Below are positions 1 through 8,933 of a stretch of DNA of 64,000 nt, piece after piece. The stretch comes from Acidulodesulfobacterium sp021802425. Its GTDB lineage: Bacteria; SZUA-79; Acidulodesulfobacterales; Acidulodesulfobacteraceae. The notes below the pieces were generated by a model. It ran no database searches. It saw nothing but the letters and a program-made list of their open reading frames with translations, and had not been told where the DNA came from. A program made the translations under genes and the position numbers. Each line of letters opens with the position of its first letter. Within the stretch, counting starts at the first letter, position 1. The DNA is taken from positions 1 to 64,000 of the forward strand of contig JAJZXJ010000004.1 of NCBI GenBank assembly GCA_021802425.1, read 5' to 3'.

Positions 1-93
1 GCCCATGGCAGGTCGCTTGAAAATATGAGAAAAATGTTTATATGCGAAAATTCCAAGACTATTATAGAAAATATTCTTACGCCGTCTTTATAA
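1..93 (+). CDS. 3' end of an unidentified protein (cut by window start)
   Basis: Frame 1 is open from the first base to a TAA at 91-93 and gives a 30-residue tail. The next gene starts 24 bases later on the same strand. The fragment is too short to identify; it could be the C-terminus of any cytoplasmic protein. It is listed because the open frame and tight spacing suggest a real upstream gene. Confidence 0.4.
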   Translation, partial: AHGRSLENMRKMFICENSKTIIENILTPSL

Positions 94-116
94 ATTTAAA
101 ATACAGGTAAAATTAT

Positions 117-665
117 ATGATTCCGCCGAATCAAAACAAGGTAGAAGATTTAATTCAACTTGACTTAGGATATGTTCCGGATGTTGACATCGAGGATTAC
201 AGGCTTACTATAAAAGGTTTAGTCGATAATCCAGCCATTTTAACTTACGAAGATATCGTAAAAATCGGAAACGATAAAGTAATAGACGACTTTCACTGCG
301 TTACCGGATGGACGAAAGAATCAGCCGAATGGGAGGGCGTTTTGTCAAAAAAGCTCGCCGCCATCGTTAAACCCCGTAAAGATGCAAAGTATGCGTTGAT
401 AGGTTCATACGACGGTTATACAACAAACATAGATATCGACTTTTTGCTTAAAGACAATTCGATTCTTGCGATTAAATACGGCGGGAAAGTTTTAACGCCG
501 GAACACGGTTTTCCAGCGCGTCTTGTTATTCCCGATAAATACGCATATAAAAGCGCAAAGTGGGTAAAGACGATTACCTTTTTAGATAAAGAAGAGCTTG
601 GATACTGGGAACAGAGAGGCTATTCCAATAGCGCAGACCCTTTTAAAGAAGAAAGATACGCTTAA
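117..665 (+). CDS. small molybdopterin-dependent oxidoreductase (sulfite oxidase-like fold)
   Basis: A 182-residue protein consisting almost entirely of one sulfite-oxidase-type molybdopterin-binding domain. The family's Mo-ligating cysteine is in DFHCVTGW near residue 62, and the HGFPARLVIPDKYAYKSAKWV region is typical of the fold. There is no Tat or Sec signal and no heme or dimerisation domain, so it is probably cytoplasmic; its redox partner and substrate cannot be told from sequence. moaA for cofactor synthesis lies 3 kb downstream. The start at 117 has only a weak ribosome site. Its last 23 bases overlap the end of the convergent gene at 643-1062. Confidence 0.85.
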   Translation: MIPPNQNKVEDLIQLDLGYVPDVDIEDYRLTIKGLVDNPAILTYEDIVKIGNDKVIDDFHCVTGWTKESAEWEGVLSKKLAAIVKPRKDAKYALIGSYDGYTTNIDIDFLLKDNSILAIKYGGKVLTPEHGFPARLVIPDKYAYKSAKWVKTITFLDKEELGYWEQRGYSNSADPFKEERYA

Positions 666-1062
666 ACGACCCTTTCTTTGAAGGCTTTATTACAGGTTTA
701 TATGATTCAATATCGGCTATATCTTCCGGTTTTTCCTTTGAAACGATAATCCATGGGGGAGGCGTGGTTAAAGAACAGCCGCCGCCGGACATTCTCGGAT
801 GATAAATTTTTATTATAGAAGGTTCGTCTTTAGTGTGGACGTAAAACCATCCGCAAATCTTATCTAACTTTTTAATTTCTTCCATTCTTTCGCTTATAAA
901 ATCGGCTGCTTCGCCCGCGTCTAATTCAGCCTTTTCGTCGTCAACCTGCGTATAGACATAATGCCAGGATGAACCTGAATTTTTGACATCGCCGATTAGC
1001 TTTTCGACATCTTCCCATTTCAAGAGGCCGGAAAAAGCTACGGTATCTACTTTGTAAGGCAT
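643..1062 (-). CDS. hypothetical protein, 139 aa
   Basis: I do not recognise this protein. The start is well supported by an AGGAG ribosome site just upstream on the minus strand. It appears soluble, with no signal peptide or membrane helix. Visible features are a Trp-rich N-terminal half, a GGGC stretch followed by TTPPPW near residue 100, and a basic C-terminus. It converges on and overlaps the molybdopterin oxidoreductase by 23 bases. No function is proposed. Confidence 0.65.
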   Translation of the reverse strand: MPYKVDTVAFSGLLKWEDVEKLIGDVKNSGSSWHYVYTQVDDEKAELDAGEAADFISERMEEIKKLDKICGWFYVHTKDEPSIIKIYHPRMSGGGCSLTTPPPWIIVSKEKPEDIADIESYKPVIKPSKKGSFKRIFLL

Positions 1063-1199
1063 CTTTTTCTCCTTTTTTTATTTTCTTTACGTTTATTCTG
1101 TTTTCGTTTCGTTTTGTATTATTTTATCATAACATTATATCCTATTTCGACTATTTCGGCTAAAAATTTATGATTTATATTCATTATGCATATATAATT

Positions 1200-1227
1200 T
1201 ATATCCTTAAAAATATATCCTTAAAAA
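1200..1227. repeat. perfect 14-bp tandem duplication
   Basis: TATATCCTTAAAAA occurs twice head to tail (1200-1213 and 1214-1227) in the AT-rich gap between two divergently oriented genes. No further structure is seen apart from a TATAAT at 1282-1287 that could be the -10 of the PBP1A promoter; its -35 is poor. Confidence 0.7.
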
Positions 1228-1346
1228 CCTGTCAAATCATTGCTCCGGCACCTTAAACTTTTAAACTTAAAATTTATATTGTATAATGTAACAATGTGTA
1301 TAAAATTAATTAATTTAAATTTATTGAATTTATTTGTGAAACTTTA

Positions 1347-3719
1347 ATGTCCGTGAAGAAACCCGTAAATAAAAACAAACCTAAAAAAACGAAAAAAAAA
1401 TTAATAGGGATAATAGCAATAGCGGCTTTCGTCTTAATACTTGCGCCTTTTATTATTGTAGCCGTTCTTTATTTTTTGCTTTCCTCCACCGTTCCCAATA
1501 TTATCTCCCTTAAGAGTTATCATCCGCAGCAGGTGAATTATGTGTATTCATCCAGCGGAAAACTTGTAGGCTACTTAGGTTCGGTAAACAGGGAGGTTGT
1601 TCCATTTTCAAACATACCTCTGCAGGTCAGGGAGGCTTTTTTGGCGGCGGAGGATAAAAATTTTTATAGTCAGGGACCTCTCGATTACAAGGCGATTGCG
1701 AGGGCTTTTGTAGTTAATCTCACGGCGGGACGCATTGTCGAGGGCGGTTCGACGATAACCCAGCAGGTGGCAAAAACCCTTCTCGTTCCGTATGAAAGGA
1801 CATACATCTGGAAGCTGAGAGAGGCTATTTTAGCTTACCGTGTAGCAAATAATTTATCAAAAAACGATATTTTAGATATTTATCTTAATCAAATATATCT
1901 GGGCAACAACGCATACGGCGTTGAGGCGGCTTCCCTTACCTATTTCGGGGTTCCGGTGTGGAAACTTAGCCTTGCGCAGGCTGCTATGCTCGGAGGGCTC
2001 CCGCAGGCGCCCTCATTTCTTGACCCCTATATTCATTATAAAGACGCAAAGAGAAGGCAAAAATATGTTCTGGATCAAATGGCCAATGACGGATTCATTT
2101 CTAAGGCGCAGGCTATATCCGCCTATAATACAAAACTTGTTTTTCACAACTACTTTAAATATTACGGGATTGCTCCATACTATCTTGCCTTTATCAAGCA
2201 GAGGATTATAGATAAGTACGGTAAAACCGTTTATAAAGAGGGCGGACTTAAGATTTACTCCGCCTTAAGCGCAAGGGCGCAGAAATATGCCGACGAAGCC
2301 GTAAAACCCGGACTTACTAAACTTTCTCACGAATACGGTTATACCGGACCTCTTAAAAAGTTAAGCTATGATGAAATGCTTAAAAAAATTAACGAAAATA
2401 AGAACCGGGTAGAAGGTTTATATATAGGCAGTATTTATAAGGGGTTTGTTACCGGCGTTTCCCCGGACGGACAGCTTGCTTATGTTGCCGTCGGGAAATT
2501 CAAGGGAATTCTTCCCGTTAATAATATGAGGTGGGCATCCCGGTTTGAACGCTATGTTTATTTTGCTTATAGAACCGTTAGCAATGTGAATCAGGCCCTA
2601 AAGCCCGGATATGAAATATTAGTCAAATTTGACGGCTACGATAAAAACCATACGCCCATTTTTTCCTTAGAAGAAAAGGATGTTATCGAAGGGGCGTTAG
2701 TTTCGATTGACCCTAAAAACGGGTATGTGAAAGCCATGGTCGGCGGTTACAGTTTTAAAGATACCCAGTTTAACAGGGCGCTTTATGCCAAAAGGCAAAC
2801 CGGTTCGGCATTCAAACCTATCGTATATGCCGAGGCTTTGACGCTCGGGTACACCCCTTCTTCTTTAATAAACAACACCCCCGTAATTTATCCGACAGGG
2901 GTTCGGGGGAAGTATTATAAGCCCCACAATTTTTCGCGCCGGTTTACCGGCCCGACGACGCTTTTAATAGGACTGGCGCACTCTATCGATGTTATTGCCG
3001 TAAAACTTTTAAAAAGGGTCGGCGTGGATAAAGTTGCGCATTTAGCAAATGAGATGGGCATCCGCCATGTCGTAAGAAACCTTACTATGGCTTTGGGTTC
3101 GTCAAGCATCAGGCTTATCGATTTAACGAATGCTTATACTGCGTTTTCTAACGGCGGAAAGGAATGCAAGCCTATTTTTATCGTAAAGATACTGACGCCC
3201 GCAGGTAAAACCCTTTATCATAATACGCCTGTCTGCAAACAGGTGCTGACCCCTCAGGTTGCTTATGTTCTGACTAATATGCTTGAACGGGTCATTACAA
3301 ACGGAACCGGTGTTACCGTCTCGAAAATAAGGAAAATTACCCCGTATGTCGCGGGGAAAACAGGTTCGTCAAGCCAGTACAGGGACGGCTTGTTTATGGG
3401 ATACACGTCTTCTTTGGTAACCGGTGTTTGGACAGGTTTAGACGATTTTCATTCGATGGGAAGATTTATGGTCGGGGCTATCACTGCCGCGCCGATTTGG
3501 GACGCTTACATGTCTAAGGCGCTGAATATTTATCCTCCGAAGGCATTTAAAATTCCCAAAGGAGTGGTATTTGCGGAAATTAACCCTCACACGGGTTTAA
3601 TTGCAAATTCAAACTATAAGGATCCGATTTTGATGCCGTATGTTTCGGGGACAGAGCCGACCTTGAGTAAAAAACAAAAAAAGATCAAAAACCCGCAGTT
3701 GTTTTTTGGACTGTTTTAA
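1347..3719 (+). CDS. mrcA: penicillin-binding protein 1A (bifunctional transglycosylase/transpeptidase)
   Basis: Class A PBP of 790 residues, a usual length. A basic N-terminus leads into one membrane helix (about 19-48). The GT51 glycosyltransferase domain has catalytic Glu in AEDKNFY (E102) and EGGSTITQQ. The transpeptidase domain has the active-site SxxK as S487-A-F-K490 and the KTG box in AGKTGSSSQ. It polymerises and cross-links peptidoglycan on the periplasmic side. Two motifs are unusual. The second transpeptidase motif, normally SxN, reads SID in AHSIDVIAV. The glycosyltransferase EDxxFYxH motif has Gln where His is usual. The gene is monocistronic or the first of the long plus-strand series. 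Confidence 0.95.
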   Translation: MSVKKPVNKNKPKKTKKKLIGIIAIAAFVLILAPFIIVAVLYFLLSSTVPNIISLKSYHPQQVNYVYSSSGKLVGYLGSVNREVVPFSNIPLQVREAFLAAEDKNFYSQGPLDYKAIARAFVVNLTAGRIVEGGSTITQQVAKTLLVPYERTYIWKLREAILAYRVANNLSKNDILDIYLNQIYLGNNAYGVEAASLTYFGVPVWKLSLAQAAMLGGLPQAPSFLDPYIHYKDAKRRQKYVLDQMANDGFISKAQAISAYNTKLVFHNYFKYYGIAPYYLAFIKQRIIDKYGKTVYKEGGLKIYSALSARAQKYADEAVKPGLTKLSHEYGYTGPLKKLSYDEMLKKINENKNRVEGLYIGSIYKGFVTGVSPDGQLAYVAVGKFKGILPVNNMRWASRFERYVYFAYRTVSNVNQALKPGYEILVKFDGYDKNHTPIFSLEEKDVIEGALVSIDPKNGYVKAMVGGYSFKDTQFNRALYAKRQTGSAFKPIVYAEALTLGYTPSSLINNTPVIYPTGVRGKYYKPHNFSRRFTGPTTLLIGLAHSIDVIAVKLLKRVGVDKVAHLANEMGIRHVVRNLTMALGSSSIRLIDLTNAYTAFSNGGKECKPIFIVKILTPAGKTLYHNTPVCKQVLTPQVAYVLTNMLERVITNGTGVTVSKIRKITPYVAGKTGSSSQYRDGLFMGYTSSLVTGVWTGLDDFHSMGRFMVGAITAAPIWDAYMSKALNIYPPKAFKIPKGVVFAEINPHTGLIANSNYKDPILMPYVSGTEPTLSKKQKKIKNPQLFFGLF

Positions 3720-3759
3720 TTATTTTATTTTAGCTATATAGATTCCTGCCTTCGCTTAA

Positions 3760-3796
3760 GCCTGCTCCCTGCAGAGCTTCTATGCAGTGAGCAGGC
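3760..3796 (+). other. 14-bp hairpin just upstream of moaA
   Basis: Arms GCCTGCTCCCTGCA (3760-3773) and TGCAGTGAGCAGGC (3783-3796) pair with a single mismatch around a 9-base loop. It ends 21 bases before the moaA start and has no T-run, so it may be a weak terminator after PBP1A or a structure in the moaA leader. Confidence 0.55.
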
Positions 3797-3817
3797 AAAC
3801 GAGAGGATAAAATTATT

Positions 3818-4822
3818 TTGAATACGCCAAAACCTTTGATAGACAGCCATGGCCGGAAAATAACCTATTTAAGGGTAAGCATAACGGACAGGTGCAACTT
3901 AAGATGCGTTTATTGCATGCCGGAAAAAGGGATTAATCCTTTAAGCCACAGCGAGATAATATCTTATGAGGATATTTTGAGATTTGTTAATGTCCTGGCA
4001 AATCACGGGGTTAATAAGATAAGGATTACCGGCGGCGAGCCTTTAGTGAGGAAGGGCTTAGTGGACTTTACCCGCAATTTGGGTAAAATAACGGGCATAA
4101 CCGATATTTCCATGACCACGAACGGAACGCTTCTTGAAAAATATGCAGCCGAGCTTTATAACGCAGGACTCAGAAGGATTAATATCAGCCTTGATTCTTT
4201 GAAAGAAGACAGGTTCCGGCAAATTTCGAGGATGGGCAATTTAAAAGATGTTTTAAGGGGCATAAAGCTTGCGCAAAAAACAGGTTTTAACCCTATAAAA
4301 ATCAACACGGTCCTGATAAAAGGGATCAATGACGACGAGATAATAGATTTCGTAAATTTTGCAAGGGAATTTGAAATTAACTTAAGGTTTATCGAATATA
4401 TGCCTATCGGCGGAAATATTACGGAAACTATTACATCAAAAGAGATTGAGGAGAAAATAAGAAGCGCGTTTGACGGATTTGAGCTGATTTCAGGGAACGG
4501 GTATCAAGCGGTTAGTAAAGAATATGGATTTAAGGACAGCAACGCGGTTATCGGATTTATAAGTCCGCTATCGGAGCATTTTTGCACAGGCTGCAACAGG
4601 TTGCGGCTTACGGCTTCGGGCAAACTAAGGCTTTGCCTTTTTTACGACAGCGAATATGACATTAAAGAAGTTCTAAGCGGCGGACGGGATGACGAAGCTA
4701 TTTTTAACTGGGTTTCCGGTTTAATCCAGTTAAAACAGGATAGGCACAATTTTAGCGAAAAGGCTAAAAAGCCCGGTTCTTTATTATGGGCTAATGATTT
4801 TATGAACGGAATCGGCGGGTAA
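3818..4822 (+). CDS. moaA: GTP 3',8-cyclase (molybdenum cofactor biosynthesis)
   Basis: Radical SAM enzyme that, with MoaC, turns GTP into cyclic pyranopterin monophosphate. The N-terminal 4Fe-4S/SAM motif CNLRCVYC is near residues 26-33. The C-terminal second-cluster motif is FCTGCNRLRLTASGKLRLC, and the protein ends in the family's Gly-Gly (GIGG), which is needed for catalysis. At 334 residues it is full length. The start is TTG, chosen because a GAGAGGA ribosome site precedes it and the family N-terminus (LIDSHGRKITYLRVSITDRC) follows directly. Other moa genes are not in the window. The likely clients here are the molybdopterin oxidoreductase at 117-665 and others elsewhere. Confidence 0.95.
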   Translation: MNTPKPLIDSHGRKITYLRVSITDRCNLRCVYCMPEKGINPLSHSEIISYEDILRFVNVLANHGVNKIRITGGEPLVRKGLVDFTRNLGKITGITDISMTTNGTLLEKYAAELYNAGLRRINISLDSLKEDRFRQISRMGNLKDVLRGIKLAQKTGFNPIKINTVLIKGINDDEIIDFVNFAREFEINLRFIEYMPIGGNITETITSKEIEEKIRSAFDGFELISGNGYQAVSKEYGFKDSNAVIGFISPLSEHFCTGCNRLRLTASGKLRLCLFYDSEYDIKEVLSGGRDDEAIFNWVSGLIQLKQDRHNFSEKAKKPGSLLWANDFMNGIGG

Positions 4823-4856
4823 CGATTACTAAAACACTGCAAGCAAAGGAGGAATT

Positions 4857-7280
4857 TTGGATCAAAAGAGTATTGTCGATATTAACATAGAAGACGAGAT
4901 GAGGCAGTCATATCTTGATTACGCAATGAGCGTGATTATAGGAAGGGCTCTTCCGGAGGTTAAAGACGGGTTAAAACCGGTTCATAGAAGGATTCTTTTT
5001 GCCATGAACGAGATAGGCAATGATTTTAACAAGCCTTATAAAAAATCTGCAAGAATCGTCGGCGATGTAATAGGTAAATACCACCCGCACGGGGATGCGG
5101 CGGTTTACGATTCTATCGTCAGAATGGCGCAGGATTTTTCCTTAAGATATCCGCTTGTTGACGGGCAGGGGAATTTTGGTTCGATAGACGGAGACCCTCC
5201 GGCCGCCATGAGATATACCGAAATCAGAATGACCAAACTTTCGTCGTTTTTATTGGACGATATAGATTTCGAAACGGTTGACTTTGCCCCCAACTACGAC
5301 GGTTCGTTAAAAGAGCCCGCCGTCCTGCCGGCTAAGTTTCCAAACCTGCTTATTAACGGTTCATCGGGTATCGCCGTAGGAATGGCATCAAATATTCCTC
5401 CGCACAATCTCACCGAAGCAATAGACGCAACGCTCCATTTTATGGATAATGCAGGCTGCGGCATAGAGGAATTGACAACCATAATCAAAGGCCCCGATTT
5501 TCCTACGGGAGGCATAATTTACGGCTATTCGGGAATAAATAACTATTTTAAAACTGGAAGGGGGCTTGTAAAGGTAAGGGCTAAGCACCATTTCGAGAAA
5601 TCAAAAATAATCATAACCGAAATACCGTATCAGGTAAACAAATCAAAAATACTCGAAAGAATAGCCGAACTTGTTAAGGAAAAAAAGATTGAAGGAATAT
5701 CCGACCTGCGTGACGAATCCGATAGGGAAGGGTTAAGAATAGTTATCGAACTAAAAAGGGATGCCAACGAGACCGTCATAATTAACAATCTTTTTAAACA
5801 CACCCAGCTTGAGGAAACATTCGGGGTGATTTTTCTTGCGATAGTGAATAATCAGCCAAAAATATTAAATATAAAGGATATGATATCCCTTTTTGTGGAT
5901 TTTAGAAAAGAAGTAGTTATAAAAAGGACGCTATTCGAATTAAAAAAAGCTGAAGCCCGCCTTCATATATTGGAAGCTTTTAAAATTGTAGCCCAAAATA
6001 TCGATGAAGTCATCGAGCTTGTAAAAACATCCGATTCCCCGTCCGTTGCCAAAGAGCGCCTTATGAAAAGATTTAATTTTTCCGAAATTCAGGCCCGCGC
6101 CGTTCTCGATTTAAAATTAGAAAAAATTACAAGCTTAGAGCGCAAACAAATTATTAAAGAATACGAGGAAATACTCGACAAAGTTAAAAAATTAAGAGAG
6201 CTGTTGGGAAGCGAGATACTTATAAAGAATGTTATAAAGGAGGAGCTTAAGCTTATAAAGGATAAGTTTGGCGATGAAAGAAAGACGGAAATAGTACAGG
6301 AAGAAAACGAGGTAACCCTCACCGACCTTATACCCAATGAAGCCATGATAGTTATGATAACCGAAAACGGTTATATAAAAAGGACAAAGTTATCGACCTT
6401 TAAGGCTCAACATAGAGGCGGTAAGGGGCAGACGGGCATTAAATCAAAAGAAGAAGATTTTGTAGCAAACTCCTTCTGTGCAAATGCCCTTGAATCTATC
6501 CTATTTATCACGAATATGGGGAATGCCTATAAACTAAATGTTTACGATATTCCGGAAACATTAAAATCCTCCAAGGGCAAACCTATCGTAAACCTTCTTA
6601 ATTTAAGGGAAAAGGAACTGGTTTCATCCGTTCTTCCTATTGCAAATTTCGATAAGGATTATTCGATTTTTATTGCCACAAAAAACGGGCAGATTATCAA
6701 AACCTCGCTCGATAAATTTGCAAATGTCAGGAAAGGCGGGCTTATCGCAATAAGGCTTAAAGAAGGTGACGAGGTTATAAATACTCAAATTGCCGACAAC
6801 ACCTTAAAGAATCAGCTTGTCGTAATAGCCACAAAAATAGGCAAGTCCATTTGCGTGGGTATTAACGATTTTAGAACTCTGGGCAGGGGAGCGATGGGCG
6901 TTAGGGGGATCAGGCTTTCCAAGAATGATTCCGTCGTTTCTATGGATTTGCTTTCCTCGGCGGATGATTACCTTATAGCCTTTACGGAAAAGGGTTACGG
7001 GAAAAAGACGAAGATGACGGAGTTTAGAAAACAAAATAAAGGCGGAAAGGGAATAATCGCTATAAAAACGGGGCAAAGAAACGGCTTTGTCGTTTCGGTT
7101 CTAAAAGCGTCCGGAGATAACGACATAATAATAATAACCTCCAACGGCAAGATTATAAGGATAAATGCGTCCGATTTAAGAAGCATCGGAAGAAACACTA
7201 TGGGCGTGAAGCTGATTAATCTCGATGAAAACGAAAGAGTCGTGAGCGCCTTAATCGCTTCCGGCGATTTAAAAGAATAG
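4857..7280 (+). CDS. gyrA: DNA gyrase subunit A
   Basis: Type IIA topoisomerase breakage-reunion subunit, 807 residues. The catalytic Tyr is Y120 in AAMRYTEIRM. The C-terminal beta-pinwheel carries a GyrA-box (HRGGKGQTG), which separates it from ParC. The start is TTG, preceded by a perfect AAAGGAGG site and followed by the conserved N-terminus. In the quinolone-determining region, HPHGDAAVYD has Ala81 where E. coli has Ser83, while Asp85 (E. coli Asp87) is kept. It is 34 bases from moaA and 38 from gpsA on the same strand. gyrB is not in the window. Confidence 0.97.
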   Translation: MDQKSIVDINIEDEMRQSYLDYAMSVIIGRALPEVKDGLKPVHRRILFAMNEIGNDFNKPYKKSARIVGDVIGKYHPHGDAAVYDSIVRMAQDFSLRYPLVDGQGNFGSIDGDPPAAMRYTEIRMTKLSSFLLDDIDFETVDFAPNYDGSLKEPAVLPAKFPNLLINGSSGIAVGMASNIPPHNLTEAIDATLHFMDNAGCGIEELTTIIKGPDFPTGGIIYGYSGINNYFKTGRGLVKVRAKHHFEKSKIIITEIPYQVNKSKILERIAELVKEKKIEGISDLRDESDREGLRIVIELKRDANETVIINNLFKHTQLEETFGVIFLAIVNNQPKILNIKDMISLFVDFRKEVVIKRTLFELKKAEARLHILEAFKIVAQNIDEVIELVKTSDSPSVAKERLMKRFNFSEIQARAVLDLKLEKITSLERKQIIKEYEEILDKVKKLRELLGSEILIKNVIKEELKLIKDKFGDERKTEIVQEENEVTLTDLIPNEAMIVMITENGYIKRTKLSTFKAQHRGGKGQTGIKSKEEDFVANSFCANALESILFITNMGNAYKLNVYDIPETLKSSKGKPIVNLLNLREKELVSSVLPIANFDKDYSIFIATKNGQIIKTSLDKFANVRKGGLIAIRLKEGDEVINTQIADNTLKNQLVVIATKIGKSICVGINDFRTLGRGAMGVRGIRLSKNDSVVSMDLLSSADDYLIAFTEKGYGKKTKMTEFRKQNKGGKGIIAIKTGQRNGFVVSVLKASGDNDIIIITSNGKIIRINASDLRSIGRNTMGVKLINLDENERVVSALIASGDLKE

Positions 7281-7318
7281 AACAAAAATAAACCAACGCG
7301 GGTATAAACAAATTAAAT

Positions 7319-8347
7319 ATGCAAAAAGCTAAACCCATAGGCATAATAGGTTCAGGAAGTTTTGGAACGGCCCTCGCCGTCAATTTTTCAAAATTTACGC
7401 AGCATGTTTATTTAAAAGCCAGAAGCAAAGAATTTGCCGAAAAATTAAATAGGGAGAGGCAAAACGATTGTTATCTTAAAGGGGTGCCGCTTAGCGAGAA
7501 TATAATAATAACAGACGATTATGAAACTATTTTTAAGAACTGTCATATTATATTTCTTGCCGTGCCTTCGAATGCGTTACAGGAGACTTTATTGGATATA
7601 AAGGCATATAGCGGCAAGTTTAACCTTCAAGGTTATATTTTCATAAATACGGCAAAAGGTTTAGGCGATAAGTCTATGGAACTGCCGCACAAAGTTTTTT
7701 CAAGAACCCTCGGGAATTTAATGCTCGAAAGATATGCGGTTTTAAGCGGCCCAAGTTTTGCGGTCGAAGTATCTAAGCATCTTCCCACGGCCGTATGCGT
7801 CGCGTCTTTTAATAAAAAAATTTTAGACGAACTAAAAAATTTCTTTAAAAATATAGTAAACTTTAGAATATACACATTAGACGATGTTATAGGGGTTGAA
7901 CTGGGCGGGAGCCTTAAAAACATTGTTGCGCTGGCAGCCGGTATTTCCGACGGGCTCGGTTTGGGCAATAATGCCAGAGCGGCGCTTTTAACGAGAGGGA
8001 TAATCGAAATGACGAGATTCGGCGAGGCTTTGGGCGCAGATAAGATCACATTTACCGGTTTGTCCGGCTTAGGCGATTTAATACTCACATCGACATCGGA
8101 TTTAAGCCGGAACAGATCTGTCGGGGTAAGGATAGGAAAAGGCGAGAGCTTAGATTCTATCTTAAAAGATATGAAAATGGTCGCGGAGGGTATAGCCACG
8201 ACAAAATCCGTCCACATCATAGCTAAGGAGAAAAATATTTATATGCCGATAACTGATGTTGTTTATTCCGTGCTTTATGAAGGGCTTAAACCTGCGGACG
8301 CGATAGTGAAACTTTTGGAAAGGGATATAAAAAATGAGTTTATTTAA
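7319..8347 (+). CDS. gpsA: NAD(P)H-dependent glycerol-3-phosphate dehydrogenase
   Basis: Reduces dihydroxyacetone phosphate to sn-glycerol-3-phosphate for phospholipid synthesis in the cytoplasm. The Rossmann motif GSGSFGTALAV is at the N-terminus. Family motifs VLSGPSFAVEV, ELGGSLKNIVALAAGI (with the catalytic Lys) and FTGLSGLGDLILTSTSDLSRN follow in the usual order. At 342 residues it is standard length. It follows gyrA and is followed by a palindrome at 8354-8382 that may end the transcript. Confidence 0.96.
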   Translation: MQKAKPIGIIGSGSFGTALAVNFSKFTQHVYLKARSKEFAEKLNRERQNDCYLKGVPLSENIIITDDYETIFKNCHIIFLAVPSNALQETLLDIKAYSGKFNLQGYIFINTAKGLGDKSMELPHKVFSRTLGNLMLERYAVLSGPSFAVEVSKHLPTAVCVASFNKKILDELKNFFKNIVNFRIYTLDDVIGVELGGSLKNIVALAAGISDGLGLGNNARAALLTRGIIEMTRFGEALGADKITFTGLSGLGDLILTSTSDLSRNRSVGVRIGKGESLDSILKDMKMVAEGIATTKSVHIIAKEKNIYMPITDVVYSVLYEGLKPADAIVKLLERDIKNEFI

Positions 8348-8353
8348 ATAATT

Positions 8354-8382
8354 GCGGTGACAGAATTCAATTCTGTTACCGC
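8354..8382 (+). repeat. palindrome, divergent member of the GGGGACAGATTT family
   Basis: Arms GCGGTGACAGAAT and ATTCTGTTACCGC pair with one mismatch. The core GACAGA...TCTGT resembles the palindromes at 34004, 34223, 43345 and 44839. It lies 7 bases after the gpsA stop; there is no T-run after it. Confidence 0.6.
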
Positions 8383-8417
8383 CTCAAATTGGAATTGAAA
8401 GGCGGGGAGGGTCCATT

Positions 8418-8840
8418 ATGGGGATTAAATTAGAATACCTTCAAGATTTACAGTTCAAAGCATATTCGGATAACGGCAACGGCTACTCTGTTTTACTCGA
8501 TACTTCAAAAGAGGCAGGAGGAAACGACGAGGGCATAAAGCCTACGGACTTAATTCTCGCCGGACTTGCCGGATGCAGTTCTATGGATATAGTTTCCATA
8601 TTAAAGAAAAAAAGGCAGAATATAATTTCTTATAGCGCTAATGTTAGCGGCGAAAGAGCGGAAACGCATCCGAGGGTATTTACGAAAATGGTTATAACTT
8701 ATGAAATTAAGGGTAAAAATATCGACGAGCAGGCGGTAAAAAGAGCAATCGAATTATCGAAAGACAAGTATTGCAGCGTCTGGGCTATGTTAAAAAATGC
8801 CGTCGATATCGAGTGGTCATATAAAATCGAAAATATTTAA
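8418..8840 (+). CDS. OsmC/Ohr family protein
   Basis: A 140-residue protein of the OsmC fold, a family of thiol-dependent peroxidases acting on organic hydroperoxides in the cytoplasm. The two family cysteines are seen in LAGLAGCSSMD (near residue 54) and KYCSVWAML (near residue 117). The YhfA-like spacing suggests a general OsmC-family member rather than Ohr itself, so the substrate is uncertain. A GGGGAGGG ribosome site lies 9 bases before the ATG. It stands alone between gpsA and amrA. Confidence 0.88.
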   Translation: MGIKLEYLQDLQFKAYSDNGNGYSVLLDTSKEAGGNDEGIKPTDLILAGLAGCSSMDIVSILKKKRQNIISYSANVSGERAETHPRVFTKMVITYEIKGKNIDEQAVKRAIELSKDKYCSVWAMLKNAVDIEWSYKIENI

Positions 8841-8892
8841 AATTAAAAATAAGAAAGGCGGGGAAAAAGCTTATTCAATGGTAAAGTTATTC

Positions 8893-8924
8893 CACTCCCT
8901 TAACGGGAGGGGTTAGGGGAGGGT
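8893..8924 (+). repeat. G-rich hairpin element that also supplies the amrA ribosome site
   Basis: CACTCCCTTAACGGGAGGGG contains a short inverted repeat (CTCCC/GGGAG), and the G-rich tail ends with a Shine-Dalgarno-like GGGGAGGG before the ATG at 8934. It resembles dispersed intergenic repeats seen in many genomes; only this copy is in the window. Confidence 0.4.
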
Positions 8925-8933
8925 GCATATAAT

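Noticed and set aside
3760..3817. Molybdenum cofactor riboswitch upstream of moaA
   Set aside because: Only a single 14-bp hairpin is present in under 60 bases; the multi-stem moco RNA architecture is not seen.
4857..7280. Topoisomerase IV subunit A (ParC)
   Set aside because: A GyrA-box and full-length C-terminal pinwheel are present.
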